Origin: Paraneptunicella aestuarii | Lineage (GTDB): Bacteria; Pseudomonadota; Gammaproteobacteria; Enterobacterales; Alteromonadaceae | Direction of reading: 5' to 3' | DNA: 64,000 bases | Assembly (NCBI RefSeq): GCF_019900845.1 | Contig: NZ_CP074570.1 | Location: 1,178,001 to 1,242,000 of the forward strand | In this document: positions 21,504 through 30,877 of the stretch, piece after piece | How the letters are laid out: each line of letters opens with the position of its first letter | How positions within the stretch are numbered: the stretch's first letter is position 1 | The notes under the pieces: generated by a model | What the model saw: only the letters and a program-made list of their open reading frames with translations | Told to the model about the DNA's origin: nothing | Databases searched by the model: none | Program-made: the position numbers and the translations under genes

Positions 21504-21968
21504 ATGTACGTCCTGCTGTATATGAGATTGAGAGCATTTTCGCAATTATATGAGTTGAGGTGATCAAATAAACTAGAAATTTTCTGGTAAAAATATTTGC
21601 CTCAAAAGTAAAACATGGTATTGTAGCTGCGAGTGTGTTTCGGAAATGATTACATGGATGTATTTTTTTTCATTTCTCTTTTTCGTGTTCCTTTCCCTTC
21701 TTAATATTCTCTTCTTATTGCGACTTCTTAGTTATTCCATCTCAAAATTCTCAATTCGTAATAAGAGATTCATCCATATCCCGGTTGTTAAATTTGGCAA
21801 CACTTTCGGACAGCTTTTTAACCTGTTTCCTTGGTTCGGTTATAGATTTACTCGCTCGAGGTATGTTATAAGGTGCTGCTTTGCCTTTTCCAGGGCAACT
21901 AATTGGGCGTAAAGCCCTTCAACACTAAACCCAATTAAGAATAATATTCTAAAAAAGGGAACACTCAT
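21504..21968. other. Intergenic region and probable leader of the TonB-dependent receptor gene
   Basis: This 465-base stretch lies between the divergent nucleoside hydrolase and receptor genes. It is T-rich and holds an 88-codon frame (21646-21912) that has no ribosome binding site and a low-complexity product, so I do not call it a gene. Near the receptor, AATTGGG (21901) and CCCAATT (21930) can pair into a hairpin 30 bases before an AAAGGGAA ribosome binding site. The region is long enough to carry a regulated leader; no specific riboswitch is recognised. Confidence 0.5.
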
Positions 21969-24623
21969 ATGACACACAAAACTCGCTTTACTGTGGCTGT
22001 TGCGGCAGCGGCAGTGAATTTAGCTTTAGCTGCATCTGCAGTTGCTTCTCCAATTAATCCTGCTATTGCCGCGAACATGCAGAAAAAAGAAGAGCAGGTA
22101 GAAAAAATTGAAGTTACCGGTTCGCACATTCGCCGTACCGATATGGAAGGCCCTTCTCCGATTGCGAGCCTGGATGAAACCGACATCGCTAACTCTGGTG
22201 TAACTGACTTAATCAGCCTGTTTACCAAATTGCCAATTTCTGGTCAGGGAACTTTCTCTACTCAAGGTAACAGCAGTGACGACACCGCTAATGGTGGCTC
22301 TTCTGTTTCATTGCGTGGTTTGGGCGCTGACTCTACCTTGATTTTGGTTAATGGTCGCCGTGTATCGGTATCCCCTTTCGCTAAAGGTATTCAAACAGCA
22401 TTCGTTGATATCAACAATATCCCATTGGCTGCTATCAAACGTGTAGACATCTTGAAAGATGGTGCATCTGCAACTTATGGTTCTGATGCGATTGCCGGGG
22501 TAATCAACATTATCCTGAAAGACGACTTTGAAGGTTTCGAAGTTTCTGCCAAATATGGTGATACTGCTGACGGTGGTGGTGAAGAGCAAAACTTCAGCAT
22601 GATTTGGGGAACCAGCAGCGAAAAAGCCAACCACACTTTCATCATGGATTACTATTCACGTGAAGAAGTGTTGTACGGTGATCGTGATTATTCACGTTCT
22701 GCTAACCAGTCTGCATTGCGTCCTAACGACCCTGATGCGGTTGACTTCAGAAGTTCGTCAGGTTTCCCTGGCACGATTGAGCTAGCCAGCTCTCCTGCCA
22801 CTCGTATCCCTGATACATTTGGTAATGACGTTTGTCCAGCGGATCAAATCGTTGGTAACTTGTGCCGTTATGACTATGCACCAATGATGACCATGTACCC
22901 AGATGCAGAGCGTTTTAGCTTTAACTACATGGGTAACTATGAAATTTCTGACAACGTTAAGGCTTTCGCTGAATTAAACGGTCAGAACTCTAAATCAACG
23001 GTTCGTGGTGCCGGTAGCCCAAGCTTTGAAGAGTTGTTCATGTCGGGTGACAACGTTAATCATCCATTCGCGAATGACCCAGACCACGAATTCCACGGTC
23101 AGGACTTGACTATGCGTCGTCGTACAGTCGACATCGGTAACCGTGAAAAGCGTGTTGATAGTGATTACTACCGTGCCATCGTTGGTTTTGAAGGTGCAAT
23201 GGGCGACTGGAACTACGAAGTGGCTTACAGCTACATCAAGAGTGAATCCGTAGAGCGCGGTGTTGACGGTTTCGCTAACATTGTTCGTTTACAAGAAGCT
23301 ATCGACAATGGAACTTTCGACCCATTTGAACCTTCTTCAAACTCTCAGGAAGCATTGGATTACGTTGAAACGACAACGACCCGTGTTGGTAAGTCGACTA
23401 ACAAGTCATTCGACGCGACCATTAGTGGCCCAATCATGCAAATGGGAACAAACGACGTCATGTTGGCGTTGGGTGCCGAGTATCGTGAAGAAAGCATCAG
23501 CGATAACCCGGATGACCAATTCTTGCGCGGCGAAATCTTTGGTACAGAAGCGACTCGTGCTAATGGTCGCCGTGACAGCACGTCTGTTTTCGCAGAAGTG
23601 TCATTGCCTGTAATGGATCAATTGGAACTACAATTGGCTGTACGTCACGAAGACTATAGCGATTTCGGTACAACCACTGATCCTAAAATTGCATTCTTGT
23701 GGACGCCAATGGACAACTTGTCTGTTCGTGGTTCATGGGGTACAGCATTCCGCGCACCTTCTCTACACCAGTTAGGTTTAGGTCGTACCGACGAGTCTCC
23801 AAACCTGGTTGATACAGTACGTTGTGCTGCTGTTGGCCTGGATTGTGTGCCTCGTGAATACACCGCTATCTTTGAAGGTAACCCTGAGTTGGAGCCAGAA
23901 GAGTCAACCAGTTACAACTTGGGTGTGATTTATGAAATCACTGAAGACCTGAGCTTCTCATTGGATTACTACAACTACGATATCGAGAACATTATCGACT
24001 CTGATACTCAGTTCGTATTTACTCAATTCGGTACAAATTCAGACATCGTAGAACGTTTGCCTGCCACAATCGCTGGCGACCCAGGTGAAGCACGATTCAT
24101 CCACGATTCTTTCCAAAACATCGGTGATTTGGAAACATCTGGTTTGGATTTGGATGTTAACTATAAGCTGCAAACTTCAATGGGTGACTTCCGTTTTGGT
24201 TACGTGTTGAACTACGTATTGGATTTTGCTGAGTACAGACCTCAACTGAACGACGATGGTTCACTGAGCGCTAACAAACGCCTGAAAACCGAAGAAGGTG
24301 AATTCGAGCAACCAGAAGTGCGTTGGACTGCTTCAATGGCTTGGTCTCAAGACGACATGGCAGCTTCATTGGCGGCTAACTACATTGGTGAGTTTGACGG
24401 CAGCGAAGACGCTGGTTTTGGCGACAAAACCGTTGATTCAATGATGACTGTAGACGCAACATTCAGCTACATGGGCATTGAGAATACAACCTTGACAGTT
24501 GGTGCGACTAACTTGTTGAACGAAGAACCTCCGTTCAGCCACCATGACTTCATGGGTTACGTCAACACTGTACATAGTGGTCAAGGTCGCTTCTTGTACG
24601 TACAAGGTACTTACAAGTTCTAA
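21969..24623 (+). CDS. TonB-dependent outer membrane receptor
   Basis: An 884-residue active-transport barrel of the outer membrane. It has a signal peptide (likely cut after AVASP, around residue 27). The TonB-box region EKIEVTGSHIRR is followed by a plug domain (about residues 55-190) containing VSLRGLG and LVNGRRV. A 22-strand barrel ends in an aromatic-rich strand with C-terminal Phe. The IEVTGSHIRRTD start is typical of large receptors used by marine Alteromonadales for complex nutrients, including glycans and peptides. The ligand is unknown; neighbours do not settle it. A strong terminator follows. Confidence 0.93.
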   Translation: MTHKTRFTVAVAAAAVNLALAASAVASPINPAIAANMQKKEEQVEKIEVTGSHIRRTDMEGPSPIASLDETDIANSGVTDLISLFTKLPISGQGTFSTQGNSSDDTANGGSSVSLRGLGADSTLILVNGRRVSVSPFAKGIQTAFVDINNIPLAAIKRVDILKDGASATYGSDAIAGVINIILKDDFEGFEVSAKYGDTADGGGEEQNFSMIWGTSSEKANHTFIMDYYSREEVLYGDRDYSRSANQSALRPNDPDAVDFRSSSGFPGTIELASSPATRIPDTFGNDVCPADQIVGNLCRYDYAPMMTMYPDAERFSFNYMGNYEISDNVKAFAELNGQNSKSTVRGAGSPSFEELFMSGDNVNHPFANDPDHEFHGQDLTMRRRTVDIGNREKRVDSDYYRAIVGFEGAMGDWNYEVAYSYIKSESVERGVDGFANIVRLQEAIDNGTFDPFEPSSNSQEALDYVETTTTRVGKSTNKSFDATISGPIMQMGTNDVMLALGAEYREESISDNPDDQFLRGEIFGTEATRANGRRDSTSVFAEVSLPVMDQLELQLAVRHEDYSDFGTTTDPKIAFLWTPMDNLSVRGSWGTAFRAPSLHQLGLGRTDESPNLVDTVRCAAVGLDCVPREYTAIFEGNPELEPEESTSYNLGVIYEITEDLSFSLDYYNYDIENIIDSDTQFVFTQFGTNSDIVERLPATIAGDPGEARFIHDSFQNIGDLETSGLDLDVNYKLQTSMGDFRFGYVLNYVLDFAEYRPQLNDDGSLSANKRLKTEEGEFEQPEVRWTASMAWSQDDMAASLAANYIGEFDGSEDAGFGDKTVDSMMTVDATFSYMGIENTTLTVGATNLLNEEPPFSHHDFMGYVNTVHSGQGRFLYVQGTYKF

Positions 24624-24730
24624 AATAGGTTCTAAAAACGGTTAAGAATACAGCATTTTATTCTAAGAAATAGAATGCGGATTTTCTAAACCGCTTTGTC
24701 TATTTTAAAGTCAAAGATAATGACAAATTG

Positions 24731-24759
24731 AAAAAGGCTGGTGCGAACCAGCCTTTTTT
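24731..24759 (+). terminator. Rho-independent terminator after the TonB receptor gene
   Basis: GGCTGGT, GCGA, ACCAGCC form a perfect stem followed by six T and preceded by five A. It is a classical intrinsic terminator about 110 bases after the receptor stop, and the flanking A/T runs would let it work on both strands. Confidence 0.9.
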
Positions 24760-24822
24760 GTGCCTGATGGAAATGAATAACAGGCTAGGGAATGTTGAAG
24801 TGTGAGTCCTTCACACCTGCAG

Positions 24823-25028
24823 CGTCATTCTGACGAAGGTCAGAATCTCCTTAAATTGCGCTTTATGTATGATTATGTTCGGATTCTAAAGAGATGCTGA
24901 TATACATCAGCATGACGGCGGAACATACAGAACTCGTCATTCTGACGAAGGTCAGAATCTCCTTCAATTTCGCGTTATGCATGGTTATGTGTGAATTCTA
25001 AAGAGATGCTGATAGTCATCAGCATGAC
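24823..25028. repeat. Imperfect tandem duplication of a 112-base two-palindrome unit
   Basis: Two units start at 24823 and 24935. Each begins with a palindrome (ATTCTGAC, GAAG, GTCAGAAT) and, 71 bases later, carries the ATGCTGAT palindrome (24894 and 25006). The bases between are mostly conserved, including the segment ATTCTAAAGAGATGCTGAT. The 112-base spacing of both palindromes shows duplication of a composite element, not chance. No direct coding content. The 614-base gap 24624-25237 is otherwise filled by the terminator and the repeats listed next. Confidence 0.8.
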
Positions 25029-25058
25029 GCCAGTTAAGATTTGCTCTCGATATTTGTC

Positions 25059-25109
25059 ATTACCGCGAAGGCGGTAATCCATAAATAAAACTGCGAAGGC
25101 GGTAATCCA
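25059..25109. repeat. ATTACCGC palindrome plus a half copy
   Basis: A full ATTACCGC-GAAG-GCGGTAAT palindrome (25059-25078) is followed 14 bases later by its right half, GCGAAGGCGGTAATCCA (25093-25109). This looks like partial duplication of the element seen at 20381. Confidence 0.7.
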
Positions 25110-25130
25110 GAGATAAAACAACAGAGCTTC

Positions 25131-25164
25131 ACTTGCGCAGAGCTCTGTACTTGCGCAGAGCTCT
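25131..25164. repeat. 18-base tandem direct repeat
   Basis: ACTTGCGCAGAGCTCT occurs at 25131 and again at 25149, with GAGCTC palindromes inside. It lies just beyond the 3' end of the DUF5916 gene and has no recognised function. Confidence 0.6.
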
Positions 25165-25237
25165 ATATAAATTCATCCGTAGCTAATATGTTGGTACAAC
25201 GAGGTTAGAACAACCCAGCAGGGCTGCTGCAATCAGC

Positions 25238-27568
25238 CTAAAACGTCAGGGTTAGCTTGGCGAAGGCGTTGCGTTCGTTTTGGATCAGGCTGCCTAGCTG
25301 GTCGTTTTCCACTGCATTAGCTGAGTAACCAACGTACAGGGCTGAGAAGGCGCTGTAGCGGTAGGTGTAAACCAGTTGTCCGCCCAGGTTTTTATAGCGA
25401 CGGCTGATGGGGAAAACGAAGTTGTCGGCATTGAAGCTGGAGTTTTCGTAAATCAGTGAGAAACGCAATTTGCTGGCGCTGTTAAATTGATAATCGGCGC
25501 GTAAATCGGTCAGTCGCACCACATAAAGGTTGTCATCTGCCGAATCCAGGTTCTCATAAGTGTAAGTGGCTTTTAGCTGCAAGCTGCGTGACGCGTCCCA
25601 GGAAATAATCGGCTGCCAGTGGAATTGGTCAGCGCGGCGGTTGTTCGCCCAGTCAATGGTGTCCCCTTTACGTAAGAGCGTACTAAAGTAAACATCGCCT
25701 GCGGGGCGGAACTCAAAGAACAGGAAGGCGAAGTTCAGGTCGAAGTCTGGCACATTATTGGCGATGTCGGTGGTGGTACCGTCGTAGCGTATTCCCACAT
25801 GGCTTTGCGTGCCAATGCCGGTGCTGATCTTGGATTGATAGTCACCGAACAGGTTAGCTTGAATTTCCCAGTTATCGCGTAGTTTGTCGTTGTTGATGTT
25901 GGTGTCTTGCGACCAGGTGAAGCGCAGTTCTTGCTTGTTCCAGATAAAGCGGGGCTCGTAGGACACTAATGCGCCTTGCAAAATCGAGTATTGCCAATCT
26001 ACTTTTTCTTCAAAGCCCAAATCGGCACGTACATCTTCGCCATTATGAATATGTTTGGCGTAGAACCACCAGTTACGAGCGTTGTGAGATAAATCTACCT
26101 GCCATGCGATGCCTGTTAGCTTTTCATCACCACGAGCTCGAACACTGGCCTCATTGGAGCAGTTGTGGCATAGCTGGTCAGCTAAATAATCAGGATATTG
26201 GGTTTCTGAGCCCAGGATATGCCATCTTACGGCGGTGCTGTCGGTAAAACGGTAGTTACCGTCAAAGGCGACCACATAGTTATGATAATTGTCCGATTCT
26301 CTCAACGTAGTAGTGACGCCCAAAGAGGAATCATTGCCGTAATCATAGCGATAACGCAAAGCCGCATTCTGGCTACTTTCGTTAAGGCGTGTTACGCGAG
26401 AACCCAGGTTGCCCGGGATTAACAGGCTGGTGACATTATCATCGGCGATCAAGGCCGCAATGGTATGTTGATCCTTTCTGCTGGTGAACTTCACGCCGTA
26501 ATCGGGATCAACAATATTACGAGTGTGCAGCAGGTTGTAAAAGCTGTCGAAATAGTTCTGGTTTTGCAGGAAGAAGCGGCGTTTTTCCGGGAAATACAGA
26601 GCAAAATCGTTGTTCACGGATATCTGTGCGTCATCAATCTCAATCTGGGAGAAGTCAGGATTGAAGGTGGCTGACAGCAAATCATCAGAGGTGATATGCC
26701 AGTTCACATCAGCACCAAATTCAATATCGGTATCAGACTGCCAATCGCCACCAGAATACACATCTCGCACTTCGGAACGGCTCACTACCAATGAGGGATT
26801 GATCTCAATTTTTTGTGATTTTCTGGCTTCTTTAAAGCCGTTTACTGGCTGCAACTGGCATAATGCGCAGCTGTTATTGCGATCCACTTTGATGTGCGAT
26901 AAACGGTATTTCACTTCGCGTTGATACCAGCGCAACAGCTCAACACCCCAGGTTTTTTCATTGCCGCCATCGTTAAAATGCAAGCTCGTCATAGGAATGG
27001 CGAATTCTGCAGTGAATCCGGTTTCTGTTTGGTGAGTTTTAGAATGCCAAATGGTATCCCAATCGTCGGACTCGGTTCCGTTAACCTCGCTTTGTACGGC
27101 GTCTATTTGTACGCCAAGGGGATTAACATAAAAATGATAAGCCAGCTTTTGTGTGCCGTAGGTGTCCAGAATAATGCCAACCAAATCATCGTCCCAAACG
27201 TTGTCTCTGTCTCGTAAATTGGCACGCATATTTTCGGGAGAGGGTTCTTGCGCTTCAAAGCCTATGTATAGAGTGTCTCCACCGTCAAAAATATAAGCTT
27301 TTGTTGCTACTGGTGGGGCGGTGTTTTCATAAGGAAGTGTGACGTAATTCAGCTCAAATGAAAGGGCTTGCTGCCAGACCGTTTCGTCTAATTTTCCATC
27401 TATAGAAATTTCACCTTTAAGGCTTGGGATGCTTTGACTATCTAAAATATAGTTTCCGTCTTGTGCCTGAGTTGAAGAAATTGGCACAAATGATAATGCA
27501 GATAAAATAACCGATAAAAGTAACGGTTTTGAGTAGTCATTAATCAGTGTTTTAATTTTTAACATCAT
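25238..27568 (-). CDS. DUF5916 outer-membrane protein with N-terminal CBM9-like domain
   Basis: A 776-residue exported protein. A signal peptide ends near residue 36 (TQAQD). Residues from about 45 to 240 resemble a family 9 carbohydrate-binding module (ISIDGKLDETVWQQA, then WDDDLVGIILD). The rest is a predicted beta barrel of the DUF5916 type, with NPDFSQIEIDDAQI and FPEKRRFFLQN as family-typical segments. Such proteins are frequent in Alteromonadales and Shewanella, but their role is not established; a part in surface binding or uptake is plausible. The start has two adjacent ATG codons. Divergent from the cyclitol cluster, sharing a 479-base gap. Confidence 0.85.
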   Translation of the reverse strand: MMLKIKTLINDYSKPLLLSVILSALSFVPISSTQAQDGNYILDSQSIPSLKGEISIDGKLDETVWQQALSFELNYVTLPYENTAPPVATKAYIFDGGDTLYIGFEAQEPSPENMRANLRDRDNVWDDDLVGIILDTYGTQKLAYHFYVNPLGVQIDAVQSEVNGTESDDWDTIWHSKTHQTETGFTAEFAIPMTSLHFNDGGNEKTWGVELLRWYQREVKYRLSHIKVDRNNSCALCQLQPVNGFKEARKSQKIEINPSLVVSRSEVRDVYSGGDWQSDTDIEFGADVNWHITSDDLLSATFNPDFSQIEIDDAQISVNNDFALYFPEKRRFFLQNQNYFDSFYNLLHTRNIVDPDYGVKFTSRKDQHTIAALIADDNVTSLLIPGNLGSRVTRLNESSQNAALRYRYDYGNDSSLGVTTTLRESDNYHNYVVAFDGNYRFTDSTAVRWHILGSETQYPDYLADQLCHNCSNEASVRARGDEKLTGIAWQVDLSHNARNWWFYAKHIHNGEDVRADLGFEEKVDWQYSILQGALVSYEPRFIWNKQELRFTWSQDTNINNDKLRDNWEIQANLFGDYQSKISTGIGTQSHVGIRYDGTTTDIANNVPDFDLNFAFLFFEFRPAGDVYFSTLLRKGDTIDWANNRRADQFHWQPIISWDASRSLQLKATYTYENLDSADDNLYVVRLTDLRADYQFNSASKLRFSLIYENSSFNADNFVFPISRRYKNLGGQLVYTYRYSAFSALYVGYSANAVENDQLGSLIQNERNAFAKLTLTF

Positions 27569-27958
27569 GCAAATTCTTATTAAAAGTTGGCACGAACAGC
27601 ATTGTTTAAGCGTTATTTTCTAACGAACAACCTTAACGATAAATTCGTAAAAAGACTATCTCCCTAATCAGAGTGAGAGTGCCCAATTATTTGAATATAA
27701 AGGCTAAATTTGAACTTTTTATAGAGAATAATTTCTCAAGTTCACTGCAAATTTACTGCTAAGCAAGAGTAAACGGGTAAATTGGATGTTAAGCGAAAGA
27801 TATTATTTATGTTCGAAATGAATAATTCTCTTTTAGCTATATTTACTCACAATAGCTGAAAAATATTTGAAGCTTGTGAGATTTACATTACCGTTACTTA
27901 AGTGCTTGTTTGCGAAGAAAAACAACCACAATAAAGATTTTATTCAGCCTCTTCATCA

Positions 27959-27972
27959 TGAATACGTATGCA
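27959..27972. promoter_or_regulatory. Shared operator candidate, site A (cyclitol cluster)
   Basis: TGAATACGTATGCA, a near-perfect palindrome around a central CG. Its exact reverse complement is at 46394 and a one-mismatch copy is at 62216. The symmetry and central CG resemble LacI-family operators. It ends 75 bases before the PfkB start and lies about 30 bases upstream of the TATAAT box, a position that suits activation as well as repression. Confidence 0.6.
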
Positions 27973-28002
27973 GCTGGTAGTTTTATTTCATGATTTTGTC
28001 AA

Positions 28003-28008
28003 TATAAT
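28003..28008 (+). promoter_or_regulatory. -10 box candidate of the cyclitol cluster promoter
   Basis: A consensus TATAAT lies 39 bases before the GTG start of the first cluster gene. No good -35 sequence is present at 16-18 bases, which would fit a promoter dependent on an activator bound at site A just upstream. Confidence 0.5.
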
Positions 28009-28047
28009 GAGAGTGATGAAAATACTTATCCATATGGGTGGGTTGCA

Positions 28048-28947
28048 GTGAAGAAAAATCATGTATTAATCGTCGGTGGAACGTCCCTCGACACCATTAT
28101 TCAGCTCTATTCTCCGTTAAAGCAAGGGCCTCAAACAACATGGGCAAAATCCTGTTATAAGGCTGTGGGCGGAACGGGAGCCGGGAAAGCCTTAAACCTG
28201 TCTCGTTTGGGATTTGAGGTTTCGCTGCATACCTGCCTGGGTAATGACGCCGAAGCGCAAGCGGTGATAGACGGCCTGACTCATGGCAACATTCAGTTGT
28301 TGATTGAGCGAGGTTCTCAACCTACTGAGCAGCATACCAATTTGATGACACCGGAAGGCGATCGTACTTCTATCTACACCCATCCGCCGGAGAATCCCAA
28401 AGAGTTCGATATGTCGGGTGTGGAAGAAGCCATGAAGCGTACCGATATTGCGGCTATCAGCATTCTGGATTACACCCGACCTACATTGGCGCTAGCGAAG
28501 CAATACGACAAGCCTTTGTGGATAGACTTACATGATTACGACGGCAAGAATCCCTATCATCAGGAATTTCTGGATGCTGCTGATGTGGTGTTTCTGTCTT
28601 CTGATAAGTTGCCGGACTATCGCTCTTTCATGCAGCAACAAATTGATGATGGTAAGTTGCTGGTGGTGTGTACTCATGGCAAACAAGGCGCTACAGCGCT
28701 GGACGTGACGGGCAAGTTCTATGAGCAAGCCATTATTGAAGATTACGCACTGCTGGATAGTAATGGCGCGGGTGATGCCTTCTTTAGTGGCTATCTCTAT
28801 GCCCACATGCAGGAAAAATCCATTTCTGAATGCATGTTAGCCGGTGCGATTGTGGCAGGCATGTGTATTGAGTCGCCACTTCTTTTCAATGAATCTTTGC
28901 AAGGCGAGTTTGTTGATAACGCCATGCAAGCTGTGGTTCGTGGCTGA
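28048..28947 (+). CDS. PfkB-family carbohydrate kinase (AcbK-like role proposed)
   Basis: A 299-residue ribokinase-fold sugar kinase. It has the N-terminal glycine-rich VGGTSLD and GGTGAGKALNLSRLG segments, and the PfkB signature with catalytic Asp in SNGAGDAFFSGY near residue 237. Start is GTG at 28048. In the acarbose cluster the PfkB kinase AcbK phosphorylates the finished inhibitor at O-7 and protects the producer. Position at the head of a sedoheptulose-phosphate-cyclase cluster makes a similar protective or biosynthetic role reasonable, but this is inference; it could instead phosphorylate an intermediate. A 49-base gap separates it from the first transporter gene. Confidence 0.85.
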   Translation: MKKNHVLIVGGTSLDTIIQLYSPLKQGPQTTWAKSCYKAVGGTGAGKALNLSRLGFEVSLHTCLGNDAEAQAVIDGLTHGNIQLLIERGSQPTEQHTNLMTPEGDRTSIYTHPPENPKEFDMSGVEEAMKRTDIAAISILDYTRPTLALAKQYDKPLWIDLHDYDGKNPYHQEFLDAADVVFLSSDKLPDYRSFMQQQIDDGKLLVVCTHGKQGATALDVTGKFYEQAIIEDYALLDSNGAGDAFFSGYLYAHMQEKSISECMLAGAIVAGMCIESPLLFNESLQGEFVDNAMQAVVRG

Positions 28948-28996
28948 TCTGTCATGGAGTTGTTTAATATGATGGTTCGTCCGGGGCACATTGACC

Positions 28997-30877
28997 ATGA
29001 ATATCGGTCTTGGCAGTAAGCAGACCGTTGCGTACCCGTCGGAATCAACGTCAGCCTCTTTTTCCTCCTCTTTGCTGACGTCGTTACTGACGGATCATGA
29101 CGACCTGACATCTCAACCCCATACAAACTTACATGCACAACATGTTTGGCGCGTGTGGTTGTTAATTTGGCAACAATGTCGTCAGTTATCTGCCACCAAT
29201 GCTCGTATGTTGGTGCTCTACAGTGCCTTGGCTGCCGTGCTTTCCATGCCTATTTTGTTGTCGGCGTATTTGGGCGTTGCGGTTGATGCCATGCAATACA
29301 CGCTGGATTGGTCGGCCTTTATCCCGCTTAGCGTGCTGTGTGCTTTGGCTGTCGTGCTTGGGTTATTTGCTGAATGGCAGGGAAATCGCAGTGCGGCACG
29401 TTTGAACAGTCTGGTTTGCCATCATCTGGTGGAGCGGGTTTGGTGGCGATTAATGTCGGTGCGAAGTCTTGCATACGGGCAATTTGCGCAAAGTGAACTG
29501 GTCAGCCGCCTCACCGACACCACGGAAACCTTGCAAAAGCATCAGCTTTTTGTCATCCAGCAATTAATTCGTTCCCTGTTTGTGGTGGCTGTGACTATTG
29601 TCGTTCTGCTTAGCCATCATCCTGTGTTTATTGTCTTGGTTGCCGCCTTTGTGTTTATCACTTGCTATTGGCCGATTGTCATCGCCAAAACAGCCGACCC
29701 AGCCATTGCTGAAGAACCCCGTCAGTTGGCACGAGTCAATGGTTTGATAACGTCAGCGATTGGGCAACAACTGGCGCTGAGATTCACCCGAGGAAACGGC
29801 GTTCTGGCACGTTGTTATGAACTGTTGAAATCCTTGGCGCTCAATCAGGCTGACAAATGGTGGCGCTGGAATGTGTCGTTCAACACCAAGGTAACGCTGA
29901 ATTTACTCAGCCACATCAGTATTCTCGGATGTGGTGGGTTTCTGTATTTGCAGGGGGCGATTGAACTGGCGGATCTGGTGGTGGTGTATGTGCTTAGTTC
30001 CATGGTTATTCCGCGTTTGGACAACCTGTACAAAATCTACAATTACTTGCAATCGCTTCGGGTCTGTTACGACAAGTTGGCTCAGTTAGAGGCTGTTAGC
30101 GATTCCGTTCCTATTGCGGCTGATGAGAAAGCCGAGTCCAAAGTAGAAAAAACAGAAAAAACAGAAAAAATACAGACTATTGAATCGCTAACCCTACAAC
30201 ATCTTGGGTTTTGTTATCCGGAAAAAACAGAAGCTGTATTTAGCGATTTGAACCTGACATTCCTGCGTGGGCAATCCTATTTTATTCATGGTCGCAGTGG
30301 TAGCGGCAAGACGACATTAGGTAATCTGATTGCAGGATTGGTGCAGCGCACATCGGGTGAGATTCTTCTTAATGGGCAAGTGCAACAAGCGTTAAATCAC
30401 AAGGATTATTGGGCGCGTTTGTCGTTGCATGACCAGTCTAATCTGGTGCTGGAACAACTGTCGGTGATGGACAATATCAAGCTGTTTTTGCGAGATAGCC
30501 AAGATCAAAATCTGTCCGCTGAAATTGAATTGAGATTACAACGAGCCATTCGTGTTCTGGATTTTGAGTCGTGCTTGTACAAGCCTGTTCGTGCCTTATC
30601 TGGCGGTGAAAAACAGCGTTTATGTTTTATTCGCAGTTATATTAAACCGGCGGATATTTACCTGTTTGACGAAGTGACGGCGGCGATGGATCGCAATACC
30701 GAGACTCAGCTAATGCGTTTGATTTTAGGTGATAGCAGTGTGGATTCTGGTGCCAATCCTGAGCAGAGCATCCCGTCGTTATGCGATAACGCCATGGTGA
30801 TTTTCATTAGCCACAATCTGCATTTGGCTGAGCGCTTTGATCATCAGGTCGACTTGTTGCAGGAGAAAGGGGCATGA
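28997..30877 (+). CDS. ABC exporter half-transporter 1 (membrane plus ATPase domains)
   Basis: A 626-residue fusion of membrane and nucleotide-binding domains. After a Ser-rich N terminus of about 60 residues come hydrophobic segments to about residue 340, then a short KTEKTEK linker. The ATPase domain has Walker A GRSGSGKTT near residue 431, signature LSGGEKQR near 534, Walker B YLFDEVTAAMD and the switch His in ISHN. All motifs are intact. The ATG at 28997 is preferred over a TTG six bases earlier. Its stop overlaps the next half-transporter (ATGA), so the two probably form a heterodimer exporting the cluster product. Confidence 0.9.
   Translation: MNIGLGSKQTVAYPSESTSASFSSSLLTSLLTDHDDLTSQPHTNLHAQHVWRVWLLIWQQCRQLSATNARMLVLYSALAAVLSMPILLSAYLGVAVDAMQYTLDWSAFIPLSVLCALAVVLGLFAEWQGNRSAARLNSLVCHHLVERVWWRLMSVRSLAYGQFAQSELVSRLTDTTETLQKHQLFVIQQLIRSLFVVAVTIVVLLSHHPVFIVLVAAFVFITCYWPIVIAKTADPAIAEEPRQLARVNGLITSAIGQQLALRFTRGNGVLARCYELLKSLALNQADKWWRWNVSFNTKVTLNLLSHISILGCGGFLYLQGAIELADLVVVYVLSSMVIPRLDNLYKIYNYLQSLRVCYDKLAQLEAVSDSVPIAADEKAESKVEKTEKTEKIQTIESLTLQHLGFCYPEKTEAVFSDLNLTFLRGQSYFIHGRSGSGKTTLGNLIAGLVQRTSGEILLNGQVQQALNHKDYWARLSLHDQSNLVLEQLSVMDNIKLFLRDSQDQNLSAEIELRLQRAIRVLDFESCLYKPVRALSGGEKQRLCFIRSYIKPADIYLFDEVTAAMDRNTETQLMRLILGDSSVDSGANPEQSIPSLCDNAMVIFISHNLHLAERFDHQVDLLQEKGA

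Larger units (their letters stand above)
27569..28047. other. AT-rich divergent promoter region before the cyclitol cluster
   Basis: This 479-base gap separates the DUF5916 gene from the first cluster gene. It contains no credible frame. It holds the near-palindromic operator candidate at 27959 and a TATAAT box at 28003, both placed to control the plus-strand cluster. The DUF5916 start is 390 bases away from the operator, so joint control is less likely. Confidence 0.6.

Noticed and set aside
21646..21912. 88-codon frame upstream of the TonB receptor
   Set aside because: No ribosome binding site, T-rich low-complexity product; more likely leader DNA.
24823..25164. CRISPR array
   Set aside because: Only two long imperfect units with internal palindromes, spacing and units not of CRISPR form, and no cas genes.
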